Origin: an uncultured Bacteroides sp.
Lineage (GTDB): Bacteria > Bacteroidota > Bacteroidia > Bacteroidales > Bacteroidaceae
Length of the DNA stretch: 64,000 bases
Direction of reading: 5' to 3'
NCBI RefSeq assembly: GCF_963666545.1
Contig: NZ_OY762899.1
Span: 4,220,365-4,284,364, forward strand
Part shown: piece after piece, positions 34,851 to 43,577 of the stretch
Position numbering within the stretch: position 1 is the stretch's first letter
How the letters are laid out: each line of letters begins with the position of its first letter
Program-made: the position numbers and the translations under genes
The notes under the pieces: model-generated
Seen by the model: the letters and a program-made list of their open reading frames with translations, nothing else
Told to the model about the DNA's origin: nothing
Databases searched by the model: none

Positions 34851-37800
34851 ATGAAGAAGGTTTATGTCGTATTTCAGAGACTGAACCAGATAAGTAACTT
34901 GATGAAAGTTGCTTGCTTGGGCTTTTTTCTGATGGGTTCTTCAACGTATGTTTTTGCAGTGCCTGTTGGGGGTGGAACTGTACAAACAGTGCAACAATCA
35001 AAAACCATTATGGGTGTTGTTGTTGATGAATCGGGCGAACCAATTATTGGTGCTAATATAAAAGTCGACGGTAGTACTATTGGTACAATTACCGACCTTA
35101 ACGGACGTTTTAGTCTGGAAGTTCCTGCAGGTGGTAAAGTGTCAGTGTCATACATTGGCTATATTCCTCAAACTCTTTTACCTAAGCAAGGAAAAGACTT
35201 TAAAATTGTGTTGAAAGAAGACTCGAAACAGTTGGACGAAGTTGTCGTTGTCGGATATGGTACACAGAAAGCGAAGAACGTTACAGGTTCTATTGGAATA
35301 ATTACGCCGAAAGATATCGCAGATCTTCCAGTATCGAATCTTGGTGCTGCATTGGCCGGACAAGTTCCGGGTTTAAGTGTAAGCGGAGGCGATAGCCGTC
35401 CGGGCGAAGGAGCAAATGTTTCTATTCGTCAACAATTTTTATATTCAAAGGATGGTGGAAACAGGGTGCCTCTGGTAATCATTGACGATGTAATTCAGAT
35501 TGATCCGAATAGTGGTCTTTCCACTTTAGATGCATTTAATGCTTTGGACCCTTCTGAAGTAGAAAGCATCTCAGTACTTCGGGATGCTAGTGCATCTATA
35601 TATGGTTCACGTGCTTCGCAAGGTGCTATTATCGTAAAGACTAAACGCGGCAAGGCTGGTGTCCCTAAAATTAACTATTCCGGTAAATTTGGATTTAACG
35701 ATGCTGTCGGACATCCTAAAACATTGACAGGAGGAGATTATGGACGTTTTGCCAACTCTTTTAATATTGCTAATGGTAAGATTAATATGACAGATCCCAA
35801 ATGGGTAAACAACGTTTATAGTGATACAGAAATAGCAGAAATGGATAATTTGAACTATGACTGGTTGGATGAAGCATGGAAACCGGCAACAAGTATGAAT
35901 CACTCTGTAAATGTTAGTGGAGGCAGTGATAAAGCGACATATTTTGCAGGTGCTTCTTATTATACCCAAGGTGCTAACATGGGAAAACAAGATTATGATA
36001 AATGGAATTTCCGTGCAGGTGTTGATGTTAGTTTAACTTCTGACTTGAAATTTTCAGCTACGATTGCAGCTAATCAACAAAATGTTCAAAAAACATATAC
36101 GAAAGGTCTAACTTCTATAAATGGTTATGACAAAGTACGTCCAGGAGAAAATGGCGAATATCTGCTATTATCGCACATGCCTACTTATCAACCTTGGGAA
36201 GTAACCTTAGAGGATGGTAATACTTATTATACATCTCCGCTTATAAGTAGCTATGCTGCATCCGGTAATGCAAAATCAAGCAACAAAATTGGGACATGGA
36301 ATTATTTTGCCATGGAGAATAGCCAAGGTTCATATTCCACTGATAAGGATTTTGGATATGATGCCAATTTCTCTATTTCTTATGCTATTCCTTATGTGAA
36401 AGGTTTGTCGCTAAAAGGTAGTTATGCTTTGAGCCGTAGTGCATCTGATGGGGAACAAGTCTTTATGCCTTATACATTAGCTTACCTGAATAAAAATCAG
36501 TTAAGCGATGGTAATCGTTTTTTCAGTGCTCATCCGTCATTATCCGACTATCTGTTTCAACAATTCACGGGAAATACCCGCGTAACTTATACCGATGCTA
36601 TTTCAAAACATGAACAAATGAACTTCTATATCAATTATGAAAAGAAAATTGATAGACACAGTTTTACTGCTATGGCAGCTGTAGAAAAGATGAAGTCTTT
36701 TCAGACAGCTAAGCAAATGATTTTTTCAAATCCCAATCCGGATAGTTATTTAGGAACATCTCCTAGTGCAGGAACTATGGATACGAGTAATTCTATTACA
36801 TACAAATATGAGCAAGGTGCATTATCCTATTTAGGGCGCTTTACTTATAACTATGCCGATAAATATTTATTCCAGTTTATGTTCCGTAGTGATGCTACTA
36901 CTAAATTTGCACCGCAAAACTATTGGGGTTTTTTCCCCGGGGTTTCTGTTGGTTGGGTTGCATCGGAAGAAAATTTCTTTAAGAAAGTAGCTCCAAATTG
37001 GTTTGACTATTTGAAATTACGTCTATCATGGGGCAAAACTGGTAAGGATAATGTAAAGGCTTGGATTTGGAAGCAATTATATGAAATTGATTTGAATAAA
37101 GGTTATGGATTTGGTACTAATGGTGGCACACAACCTGCCGGTATAAAGCCTCGTCCATCAGCAAATGCTGATGCGCATTGGGATGCAACTAATAAATATA
37201 ACTTAGGCTTAGATCTAGCATTCCTGAATAATCGCTTGAGTACAACTATGGACTTTTATTATGATGCAAACTCTGATATATTGCAAAGCATCGGTGGTAT
37301 GACAGGAACTCCAATTTTTGCCGGTGGTGGTCTTGCTGAGGTTAACTTTGGAAGGATAGATGCATGGGGGAGTGAATTCTCTATTAATTGGCGTGACAAA
37401 GTTGGAAAGGTTAAATATAATGTTGGTGTGAACTTTGGCTTTAGCGACAATAAAGTAAAAAAATGGCCGGATGAACCGGTAGCTTTGGCCGCTGCTAACA
37501 GTACGAGAGAAGGGGCTTCAACAATTTTCCCGGCATGGGGATTTAAAGTTTGGAAAGGCAATAGTACTCATGACGGAATTTTACGTAATCAGGCAGATAT
37601 TGATAGCTATTGGTCGTATTTGGAAGCTAATGCAACCAGTGCCGGTACTGTTGTTGAATATTTAGAAAAGAAGAATAAAAGTGATTTGAAGCCAGGTATG
37701 TTGGCATACCAAGACCTCGCTGGTTCTATAAATGACGACGGAACTCAGAAAGCTCCAGATGGACGTATTCTTAGGACTGAAGATTATGCTAAATTAGCTA

Positions 37801-38297
37801 AGAAGGATAAGACATATGGTTTTACAACTAAATTAGGTGCTGAATGGAAAGGACTGAATTTTAGCATGATGCTATCAACTTCATGGGGAGGTCTCCGTAT
37901 GATTGATGTTGCACAAATATCTAATAGTAGTGGTGATATGGTTTGGTCTCCAGACTCATTCTGGAAAGATATGTACGATGAAACAAACAACCCGACAGGT
38001 AAATATCCTAATATCGGAATGGAAAATAGATTAAGTGGATCTGTTGATTCGCCATCTGATTTCTGGACTATCAGCACTTTCCGTTGCTATATCCGTAACA
38101 TGTCAGTTGGCTATACGCTTCCTAAATCATGGTTGGCACCTTTGAAGATAGAATCGGCCAAACTTAGTTTGACCGGAAATAATTTGTGGGATTTGTATAA
38201 TCCATATCCAGATAAGTATCGTAATATGTATGATGCAACTACCACTTTATATCCTACACTAAGAACATGGTCTCTGGGTGTAAATGTTTCATTTTAA
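34851..38297 (+). CDS. SusC/RagA-type TonB-dependent outer-membrane transporter
   Basis: 1148-residue importer for oligosaccharides, working with the SusD lipoprotein that forms its lid. A signal peptide (VACLGFFLMGSSTYVFA) is followed by a CarboxypepD_reg-like domain (residues ~52-125; IMGVVVDESGEPIIGANI), a TonB-box-like DEVVVVGYG (129-137), the plug (GQVPGLSVSGGDSRPGEGA, then YGSRASQGAIIVKTKRG) and a large beta barrel ending in LGVNVSF. No N-terminal STN domain is present, so signalling to an anti-sigma factor is not expected from this copy. From its partners the ligand should be RG-II oligosaccharides. Confidence 0.95.
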   Translation: MKKVYVVFQRLNQISNLMKVACLGFFLMGSSTYVFAVPVGGGTVQTVQQSKTIMGVVVDESGEPIIGANIKVDGSTIGTITDLNGRFSLEVPAGGKVSVSYIGYIPQTLLPKQGKDFKIVLKEDSKQLDEVVVVGYGTQKAKNVTGSIGIITPKDIADLPVSNLGAALAGQVPGLSVSGGDSRPGEGANVSIRQQFLYSKDGGNRVPLVIIDDVIQIDPNSGLSTLDAFNALDPSEVESISVLRDASASIYGSRASQGAIIVKTKRGKAGVPKINYSGKFGFNDAVGHPKTLTGGDYGRFANSFNIANGKINMTDPKWVNNVYSDTEIAEMDNLNYDWLDEAWKPATSMNHSVNVSGGSDKATYFAGASYYTQGANMGKQDYDKWNFRAGVDVSLTSDLKFSATIAANQQNVQKTYTKGLTSINGYDKVRPGENGEYLLLSHMPTYQPWEVTLEDGNTYYTSPLISSYAASGNAKSSNKIGTWNYFAMENSQGSYSTDKDFGYDANFSISYAIPYVKGLSLKGSYALSRSASDGEQVFMPYTLAYLNKNQLSDGNRFFSAHPSLSDYLFQQFTGNTRVTYTDAISKHEQMNFYINYEKKIDRHSFTAMAAVEKMKSFQTAKQMIFSNPNPDSYLGTSPSAGTMDTSNSITYKYEQGALSYLGRFTYNYADKYLFQFMFRSDATTKFAPQNYWGFFPGVSVGWVASEENFFKKVAPNWFDYLKLRLSWGKTGKDNVKAWIWKQLYEIDLNKGYGFGTNGGTQPAGIKPRPSANADAHWDATNKYNLGLDLAFLNNRLSTTMDFYYDANSDILQSIGGMTGTPIFAGGGLAEVNFGRIDAWGSEFSINWRDKVGKVKYNVGVNFGFSDNKVKKWPDEPVALAAANSTREGASTIFPAWGFKVWKGNSTHDGILRNQADIDSYWSYLEANATSAGTVVEYLEKKNKSDLKPGMLAYQDLAGSINDDGTQKAPDGRILRTEDYAKLAKKDKTYGFTTKLGAEWKGLNFSMMLSTSWGGLRMIDVAQISNSSGDMVWSPDSFWKDMYDETNNPTGKYPNIGMENRLSGSVDSPSDFWTISTFRCYIRNMSVGYTLPKSWLAPLKIESAKLSLTGNNLWDLYNPYPDKYRNMYDATTTLYPTLRTWSLGVNVSF

Positions 38298-38314
38298 ACA
38301 TAAAAAATACAATT

Positions 38315-40324
38315 ATGAAAAAAAGAACAATACTGTATGGCATGCTGTTGGCAGTTGGAACTGCCTTTACCAGTTGCAGTGATCAGTTTTTGGAGGATAT
38401 GTCTCCGTATGATAAATATTCAGCTGAGAAAACATTTGGTGTCGAAAGTAATCTTGATCAATACATACAAAATTTATATTATAATTATTTCTATAAGTCA
38501 GGGATGACTCCTACACAATCGTATGGTTTGGCTGGATTATGGAATGATAACACTGATTATACGGAAGAAAAATGGGGCATAAGAGATAAGATAAGTCCTA
38601 GTAACGACTATTACAAGGCTAGTGATTGTGATACTTATTTTGGTACCAATTTAGCTTCGAATTTGGCTAACAACCCTTATACCCGTATACGTAGTTGTAA
38701 CGAAGTACTAGAGGGAATAGTAAGTTATGGACAAAAATTGTCTACAGCTGCCATAAGTAAAGCCAAGGGGCAAGTCTATTTTTTGCGAGCATTTCAATTA
38801 TTTGATCTCGTTCGTGTTTATGGTAGTGTGCCTATTGTGAATAAAGTATTGGATGCAACTGATCGTGAAGGTGCTAAAGCTTATGTGCGTGAAAAGGTAG
38901 AAAAGTGCGTTGAACAAATTGTTGCTGATTTGGATAGTGCGGCCAATTACCTTCCAACCCGTAAAGGATGGGGAGATGCTCAATATGGACGATTGACAAA
39001 AGAAGCAGCATTGGCGTATAAAAGTCGTGTGTTGTTGGTTTACGCCAGCCCTATTTTTAATACTGATTGGAATAACTCAAGCAACCAACGCTGGAAAGAC
39101 GCCTTGAAAGCTACGCTGGATGCCAAGAGTTTCCTTGACTCGGAAGGCTATGGCCTAGAAGGTTCATCAGCCAAAGATTGGAATAAAATGTTCTACAATT
39201 ACGATAATAAATTCTGCAAGGAAGTTATTATGGTGAAAATGATGGCCGCCACTGAGAACACGGTTGACCAACATAGTAGCTGGCAAAAGTCAATTCGTCT
39301 GAAGACAATGGGCGGTAGCGGCTCTGGTTATATGGTTCCACAGGGCATGATAGATATTTTTCCTATGGCAGACGGAACAAAGGCCACTAATGATCAAGGC
39401 AATGCCATCAACGGATACGACAAGTTCCTTTTCTTCAAAAACAGAGACCCGAGATTTTATTATACTTTTACTTTCTCAGGCGAAAAATGGGGATATGATA
39501 AAGACGCGAATACTACGGTTTGGAACTATCGCTGGATAAAAGATGCTAAAAAGAATTATCTTTTCGCCGGCTCGCTAACAGGTAGTTGTCCAGCTCTTGT
39601 TCGCAAAATGTCGGATCCTGCTGAAAATAGTGCAAACACTTATCAATACGACGGAACGGATATTTATGAATACCGCTATGCTGAACTGTTATTGAATCTG
39701 GCAGAATGCTATGCTGCTACAGGAAATGCTGGTGAGGCTGTTAAATTGATTGGTAACATTCGTAAACGTGTCGGAATTCCAGCAGGTGATGGAACTTATG
39801 GTGTTGGTAGCATTACGGATAAAAATGAAGCGATTAAAGCTTGTTTGCGTGAACGGCAGATTGAATTAGCTTATGAAGGAAAACGTTATTGGGATATTTG
39901 GCGCTGGATGTTGTATAATGACGATGCTACTGATAATAACAATACATGTTCTGTTCTAGGAATATCTCAGTTAAATAATACTTATCGAGTTGGTAAAGTT
40001 TTGCATGTGAAAAACTATGTAGGTGGTAATGACCCTTTAACATCAAGTATAGCAGCATTTACTCCTATTGATCTTGATAAAACAACCGATCTTCAAGGGG
40101 ATTTGACTAAATTAGGTGAGTTTTGGACACAAAATTTTGATATTGTGGATACAGATACGCCTGTAGATAATGTTAATAATACTCAAGCTGTAATAACTTG
40201 GAGACAAAACTATTATCTGTCAGGTTTGCCAGAAAATGTACTGCAGATGAATCCTTGGCTATTGCAAAGTAAAGGTTGGCATGATGCTTATGGAGTATTT
40301 GGCACTTTTAACGCCAAAGAGTAA
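38315..40324 (+). CDS. SusD/RagB-type surface glycan-binding lipoprotein
   Basis: 669-residue outer-membrane lipoprotein; the signal MKKRTILYGMLLAVGTAFTSC ends with the acylated Cys21. This ATG (38315), 18 bp after the susC stop, is chosen over the frame opening inside susC at 38267. SusD features: an N-terminal TPR-like helical part (AKGQVYFLRAFQLFDLVRVYG; TKEAALAYKSRVLLVYAS) and the C-terminal EYRYAELLLNLAECYAATG and LRERQIELAYEGKRYWDIWRW motifs. It binds incoming glycan and caps the SusC pore. A terminator-like hairpin follows at 40378. Confidence 0.95.
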   Translation: MKKRTILYGMLLAVGTAFTSCSDQFLEDMSPYDKYSAEKTFGVESNLDQYIQNLYYNYFYKSGMTPTQSYGLAGLWNDNTDYTEEKWGIRDKISPSNDYYKASDCDTYFGTNLASNLANNPYTRIRSCNEVLEGIVSYGQKLSTAAISKAKGQVYFLRAFQLFDLVRVYGSVPIVNKVLDATDREGAKAYVREKVEKCVEQIVADLDSAANYLPTRKGWGDAQYGRLTKEAALAYKSRVLLVYASPIFNTDWNNSSNQRWKDALKATLDAKSFLDSEGYGLEGSSAKDWNKMFYNYDNKFCKEVIMVKMMAATENTVDQHSSWQKSIRLKTMGGSGSGYMVPQGMIDIFPMADGTKATNDQGNAINGYDKFLFFKNRDPRFYYTFTFSGEKWGYDKDANTTVWNYRWIKDAKKNYLFAGSLTGSCPALVRKMSDPAENSANTYQYDGTDIYEYRYAELLLNLAECYAATGNAGEAVKLIGNIRKRVGIPAGDGTYGVGSITDKNEAIKACLRERQIELAYEGKRYWDIWRWMLYNDDATDNNNTCSVLGISQLNNTYRVGKVLHVKNYVGGNDPLTSSIAAFTPIDLDKTTDLQGDLTKLGEFWTQNFDIVDTDTPVDNVNNTQAVITWRQNYYLSGLPENVLQMNPWLLQSKGWHDAYGVFGTFNAKE

Positions 40325-40377
40325 TGAATAAATGACGTGACTGTGGATATACAGTTGTTTGTACGATAAAAAACAGG

Positions 40378-40419
40378 TAGATTGGGTGTAGTGGATGCTA
40401 TACCCAATCTATTTTTTTT
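40378..40419 (+). terminator. Terminator or attenuator after susD
   Basis: Arms 40378-40391 and 40398-40411 pair over 14 bp (one G-U) around a 6-base loop and are followed by eight T. In the 358-bp gap between susD and the PL1 gene. Confidence 0.75.
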
Positions 40420-40599
40420 CTGATATAAGGAGGTATGTACAGCTTTATATACACGGGATAAGTTGATAATTTACCCTTTAGTGCTAATTGCTCATGCTAT
40501 GTCTTTATCCTAAAGGCTGTTGTCTTCTTCTCAATAGACAAAATCGAGACAATAAGGGTAACTTGGACTTTTTTTAGTGAACCCTAAATGCTAAATAAC

Positions 40600-40607
40600 T
40601 ATATTTG
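40600..40607 (+). promoter_or_regulatory. Possible -7 promoter element before the PL1 gene
   Basis: TATATTTG, 76 bp before the pectate lyase start and after the susD terminator; no convincing -33 TTTG at the usual spacing. Confidence 0.35.
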
Positions 40608-40682
40608 GTGATTACAAAATCAGTTTTTATTAGTCTAATAAGATAAGTAGAACTAAGAAACTCAATACAATTCAAGAAGAAT

Positions 40683-42371
40683 ATGAAAAGAAAATGGACT
40701 CTCGTGATTTGTGCCGCAGCGTTGATGGCACCAATTTCCGTAGTTAAAGCGCAGTATCCCCAAGAACCTAAAGAGGTGAAGGAAGCTGTGAAGAAAATGA
40801 TGGATGAAGAATACAAGCTGTCTGACGAGGCTTGGGAAAAAGCTCTTCCTACAATAGAGAAAGAAGCAAAAGAAGGTAAACCGTATATTCCTTGGGCAGC
40901 TAGGCCTACAGACCTTCCGCAAGCTAATATTCCGTCTTTTCCCGGAGCAGAGGGTGGTGGCATGTACAGCTTTGGTGGTCGTGGTGGAAAAGTGATCACG
41001 GTAACCAACTTGAATGATCGCGGACCGGGCTCTCTTCGCGAAGCTTGCGAAACTGGTGGGGCGCGTATTGTGGTGTTCAATGTATCGGGTATTATCCGCA
41101 TCAAAACTCCAATTATCGTTCGTGCACCTTATATCACTATTGCCGGACAGACTGCACCAGGTGATGGTGTTTGCTTGGCGGGTGAATCTTTTTGGGTAAA
41201 CACACACGATGTGGTTGTTCGCCATATGCGTTTCCGTAGAGGAGAGACGAATGTTGGACGTCGTGATGATTCATTTGGGGGAAATCCAGTTGGTAACATT
41301 ATGATAGACCATTGTTCTTGTACATGGGGATTGGATGAAAATATTTCTTTTTATCGTCACATGTTTAGCCCGGGAGAAGGTTACAAGGATCTGAAACTTC
41401 CAACAGTGAATGTGACTATTCAGAATACGATCTCTGCAAAAGCTCTTGATACATACAATCATGCATTTGGTAGCACGCTTGGTGGAGAAAACTGTTCTTT
41501 TATGCGTAACCTTTGGGCAAGTAATGCCGGACGTAATCCTTCTATTGGATGGAACGGAGTATTTAATTTTGTGAATAATGTAACGTACAATTGGGTGCAC
41601 CGCTCTGTTGATGGTGGCGACTATACTGCACTTTATAATATCATAAATAACTACTATAAGCCGGGACCCCTCACTCCGAAAGATACTCCGGTGGGACATC
41701 GTATCTTGAAACCGGAATCGGGGCGTAGTAAGCTAGGTTATTATGTTTTTGGTAGAATTTATTGCAATGGCAATATTATGGAAGGTTATGATGCCATAAC
41801 TAAAGACAACTGGGACGGTGGTGTGCAAGTACAAGAGCAACCTAATACGGATGGCTACACTGAGAACATTAAATGGAACGAGCCTTTCCCAATGCCTTCA
41901 TTAACCATCATGCCGGCGAAGGATGCTTATAAATTTGTGATAAAGAATGCGGGTGCAACGATTCCTAGTCGTGATATTGTTGACCAACGCATCATTGAGG
42001 AAGTTGAGACAGGAAAAGCCTACTATAAGGAAGGTTTAGATCCAAACTCTTTCTATCAATTTGAACATCGTCGTTTGCCAAACGATTCTTATAAGAAAGG
42101 TGTCATTACAGAAATCGAGCAAATGGGTGGGTATCCTGAATATAAAGGTACTCCTTATGTTGATACTGATAAAGATGGTATGCCTGATGCTTGGGAAAAA
42201 GCGAATGGTTTGAATCCGAATGACCCGTCTGATGCCAACAAGGACTGTACTGGCGACGGATACACTAATATTGAGAAATACATTAACGGAATTGGTACAA
42301 AGAAGAAAGTTGACTGGACAAATTTGAAGAACAACGATGATACTTTGGCTAAAAAAGGGAAATTAATGTAA
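40683..42371 (+). CDS. Pectate lyase, polysaccharide lyase family 1
   Basis: Exported 562-residue lyase that cleaves the homogalacturonan backbone by beta-elimination with calcium. After a signal peptide (TLVICAAALMAPISVVKA) and a ~60-residue helical linker, the parallel beta-helix starts at FPGAEGGGMYSFGGRGGKV and carries the PL1 features LNDRGPGSLREAC, YITIAGQTAPGDG and IMIDHCSCTWGLDE. The C-terminus ends with a calcium-binding thrombospondin-3/EF-hand-like unit (DTDKDGMPDAWEKANGLNP, then CTGDGYTNIEKYING). In this locus it would release RG-II from flanking galacturonan. The next gene begins 4 bp after its stop. Confidence 0.92.
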   Translation: MKRKWTLVICAAALMAPISVVKAQYPQEPKEVKEAVKKMMDEEYKLSDEAWEKALPTIEKEAKEGKPYIPWAARPTDLPQANIPSFPGAEGGGMYSFGGRGGKVITVTNLNDRGPGSLREACETGGARIVVFNVSGIIRIKTPIIVRAPYITIAGQTAPGDGVCLAGESFWVNTHDVVVRHMRFRRGETNVGRRDDSFGGNPVGNIMIDHCSCTWGLDENISFYRHMFSPGEGYKDLKLPTVNVTIQNTISAKALDTYNHAFGSTLGGENCSFMRNLWASNAGRNPSIGWNGVFNFVNNVTYNWVHRSVDGGDYTALYNIINNYYKPGPLTPKDTPVGHRILKPESGRSKLGYYVFGRIYCNGNIMEGYDAITKDNWDGGVQVQEQPNTDGYTENIKWNEPFPMPSLTIMPAKDAYKFVIKNAGATIPSRDIVDQRIIEEVETGKAYYKEGLDPNSFYQFEHRRLPNDSYKKGVITEIEQMGGYPEYKGTPYVDTDKDGMPDAWEKANGLNPNDPSDANKDCTGDGYTNIEKYINGIGTKKKVDWTNLKNNDDTLAKKGKLM

Positions 42372-42375
42372 GCTT

Positions 42376-43056
42376 ATGAATAAGAGTTATTTTAAGGTAA
42401 TACAATTGCTTTGCTGTTTTTTGTTTCTTGCAGCTACTTCTGCTTTTGCAGTAGATCTGGATAAGCAAAACCGAGATCCTAAATATGTGGAGACAATTGT
42501 CGGCCGCTCTCAGAAGATAGTAGATAAGCTTAATCTGACCGATAAGAAAGTGGCGGAAGATGTGCGCAATGTGATTGCTAATCGCTATTTTGAACTGAAC
42601 GACATCTACGAGAAGCGTGATGCGAAAGTAAAGCAGATAAAAGAATCGGGCGTAACGGGTACTGCTAAGACAGATGCTTTAAGTGCCGCTGAATTTGAAA
42701 AAGACGCTACTTTGTATCGTTCTCACTTTGCTTTTCCGGCTAATCTCTCTCTTTTCTTAAATGAGAAGCAAGTTGAAGAAGTAAAAGATGGTTTGACTTA
42801 TGGAGTTGTGATGGTGACTTACAATGCAACTTTAGAAATGATACCTTCTTTGAAAGAAGAAGAGAAGACGCAAATTTATGCTTGGCTAGTTGAAGCTCGT
42901 GAGTTTGCTATGGATGCTGAGACTTCAGGAAAGAAGCATGAAGCTTTTGGCAAATATAAAGGCAGAATCAATAATTATCTTTCGAAAAAAGGATATGACT
43001 TGGTCAAAGAACGTGAGCAATGGTATAAAAGGATTAAAGAAAAGGAATCCAAATAG
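42376..43056 (+). CDS. DUF3826 secreted protein
   Basis: 226 residues with a signal peptide (QLLCCFLFLAATSAFA). The mature protein is all-helical and charged, and matches DUF3826: IVGRSQKIVDKLNLTDKK near its start, then LNEKQVEEVKDGLTYGVV and KKHEAFGKYKGRINNYLSKKG near its end. The same pattern recurs as the C-terminal third of the esterase at 51985. Found with pectin-degrading enzymes in Bacteroides; no activity has been assigned that I know of. It is translationally close to the PL1 gene (4-bp gap) and followed by a terminator. Confidence 0.88.
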   Translation: MNKSYFKVIQLLCCFLFLAATSAFAVDLDKQNRDPKYVETIVGRSQKIVDKLNLTDKKVAEDVRNVIANRYFELNDIYEKRDAKVKQIKESGVTGTAKTDALSAAEFEKDATLYRSHFAFPANLSLFLNEKQVEEVKDGLTYGVVMVTYNATLEMIPSLKEEEKTQIYAWLVEAREFAMDAETSGKKHEAFGKYKGRINNYLSKKGYDLVKEREQWYKRIKEKESK

Positions 43057-43082
43057 AAAGCGGTTGTTTACAAAATAGTTTT

Positions 43083-43126
43083 AATGGGGGTGCAATTCAG
43101 CAAAATGATTGCATTCCCATTTTTTT
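43083..43126 (+). terminator. Terminator after the DUF3826 gene
   Basis: AATGGGGGTGCAAT (43083-43096) pairs with ATTGCATTCCCATT (43108-43121), including G-U pairs, and leads into a T-run. It splits the locus into at least two transcripts. Confidence 0.8.
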
Positions 43127-43202
43127 ATGGATAATCAGAGTTATAAAAGAATCTCATGCGAGTGTTTTGTTTGTTTTTGAGAAAACTAATCGATACCCTT
43201 CT

Positions 43203-43306
43203 ACAGGCGTTGTGAGAGGGGTTTGTTGAATGTCCGCGATCAGCGTGTTGAATGCCCGCTTTCAACACGCTGATCGCGGACATTCAACACGCTGATCTAG
43301 TAAGAA
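43203..43306 (+). repeat. Intergenic box array R5 inside the polysaccharide locus
   Basis: Head ACAGGCGTTGTGAGAGGGGTTT (in two parts, from 43203), half box at 43225-43229, then boxes TCAGCGTGTTGA (43240-43251), TCAACACGCTGA (43262-43273) and TCAACACGCTGA (43284-43295), with centres 22 bp apart. 43225-43252 pairs perfectly with 43261-43288 (28-bp stem, 8-base loop). Ends in CTAGTAAGA like R4. The remaining ~270 bp up to the GH43-like gene show no other feature. Confidence 0.82.
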
Positions 43307-43577
43307 CAATTTTAATTCTATTTAATCTCCTACTTATGTTAACTATTTTCTTTCTTATTTCTATGCTGGGTCCACTGTTTTGATATTAAACGCTATCATT
43401 GGTTGACTTTATTCTACTATGATCCTTTTATTTTTAAATCGTGGGTTAGTGCGTTAGGGTTGCTCAAGGCTGCGGGCAAAGAGAAATTGTAGTAAGTGAT
43501 TGCAATGCGAATGAGTACATAAACCCCTTAAATCCGTCTTTTTTAAATAAAGTATTAATAGAAACTGTTGATAAAGC

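Noticed and set aside
40574-41225. Long minus-strand open frames opposite the PL1 gene
   Set aside because: Shadow of a well-supported coding region; no signal peptide or family pattern. The same applies to other antisense frames across the locus, for example at 6087-6959, 53611-54297 and 57263-57898.
43203-43306. Array R5 as an integron attC site
   Set aside because: Length and hairpin suggested it, but attC core sites and extrahelical-base pattern are absent and no integrase gene is seen.
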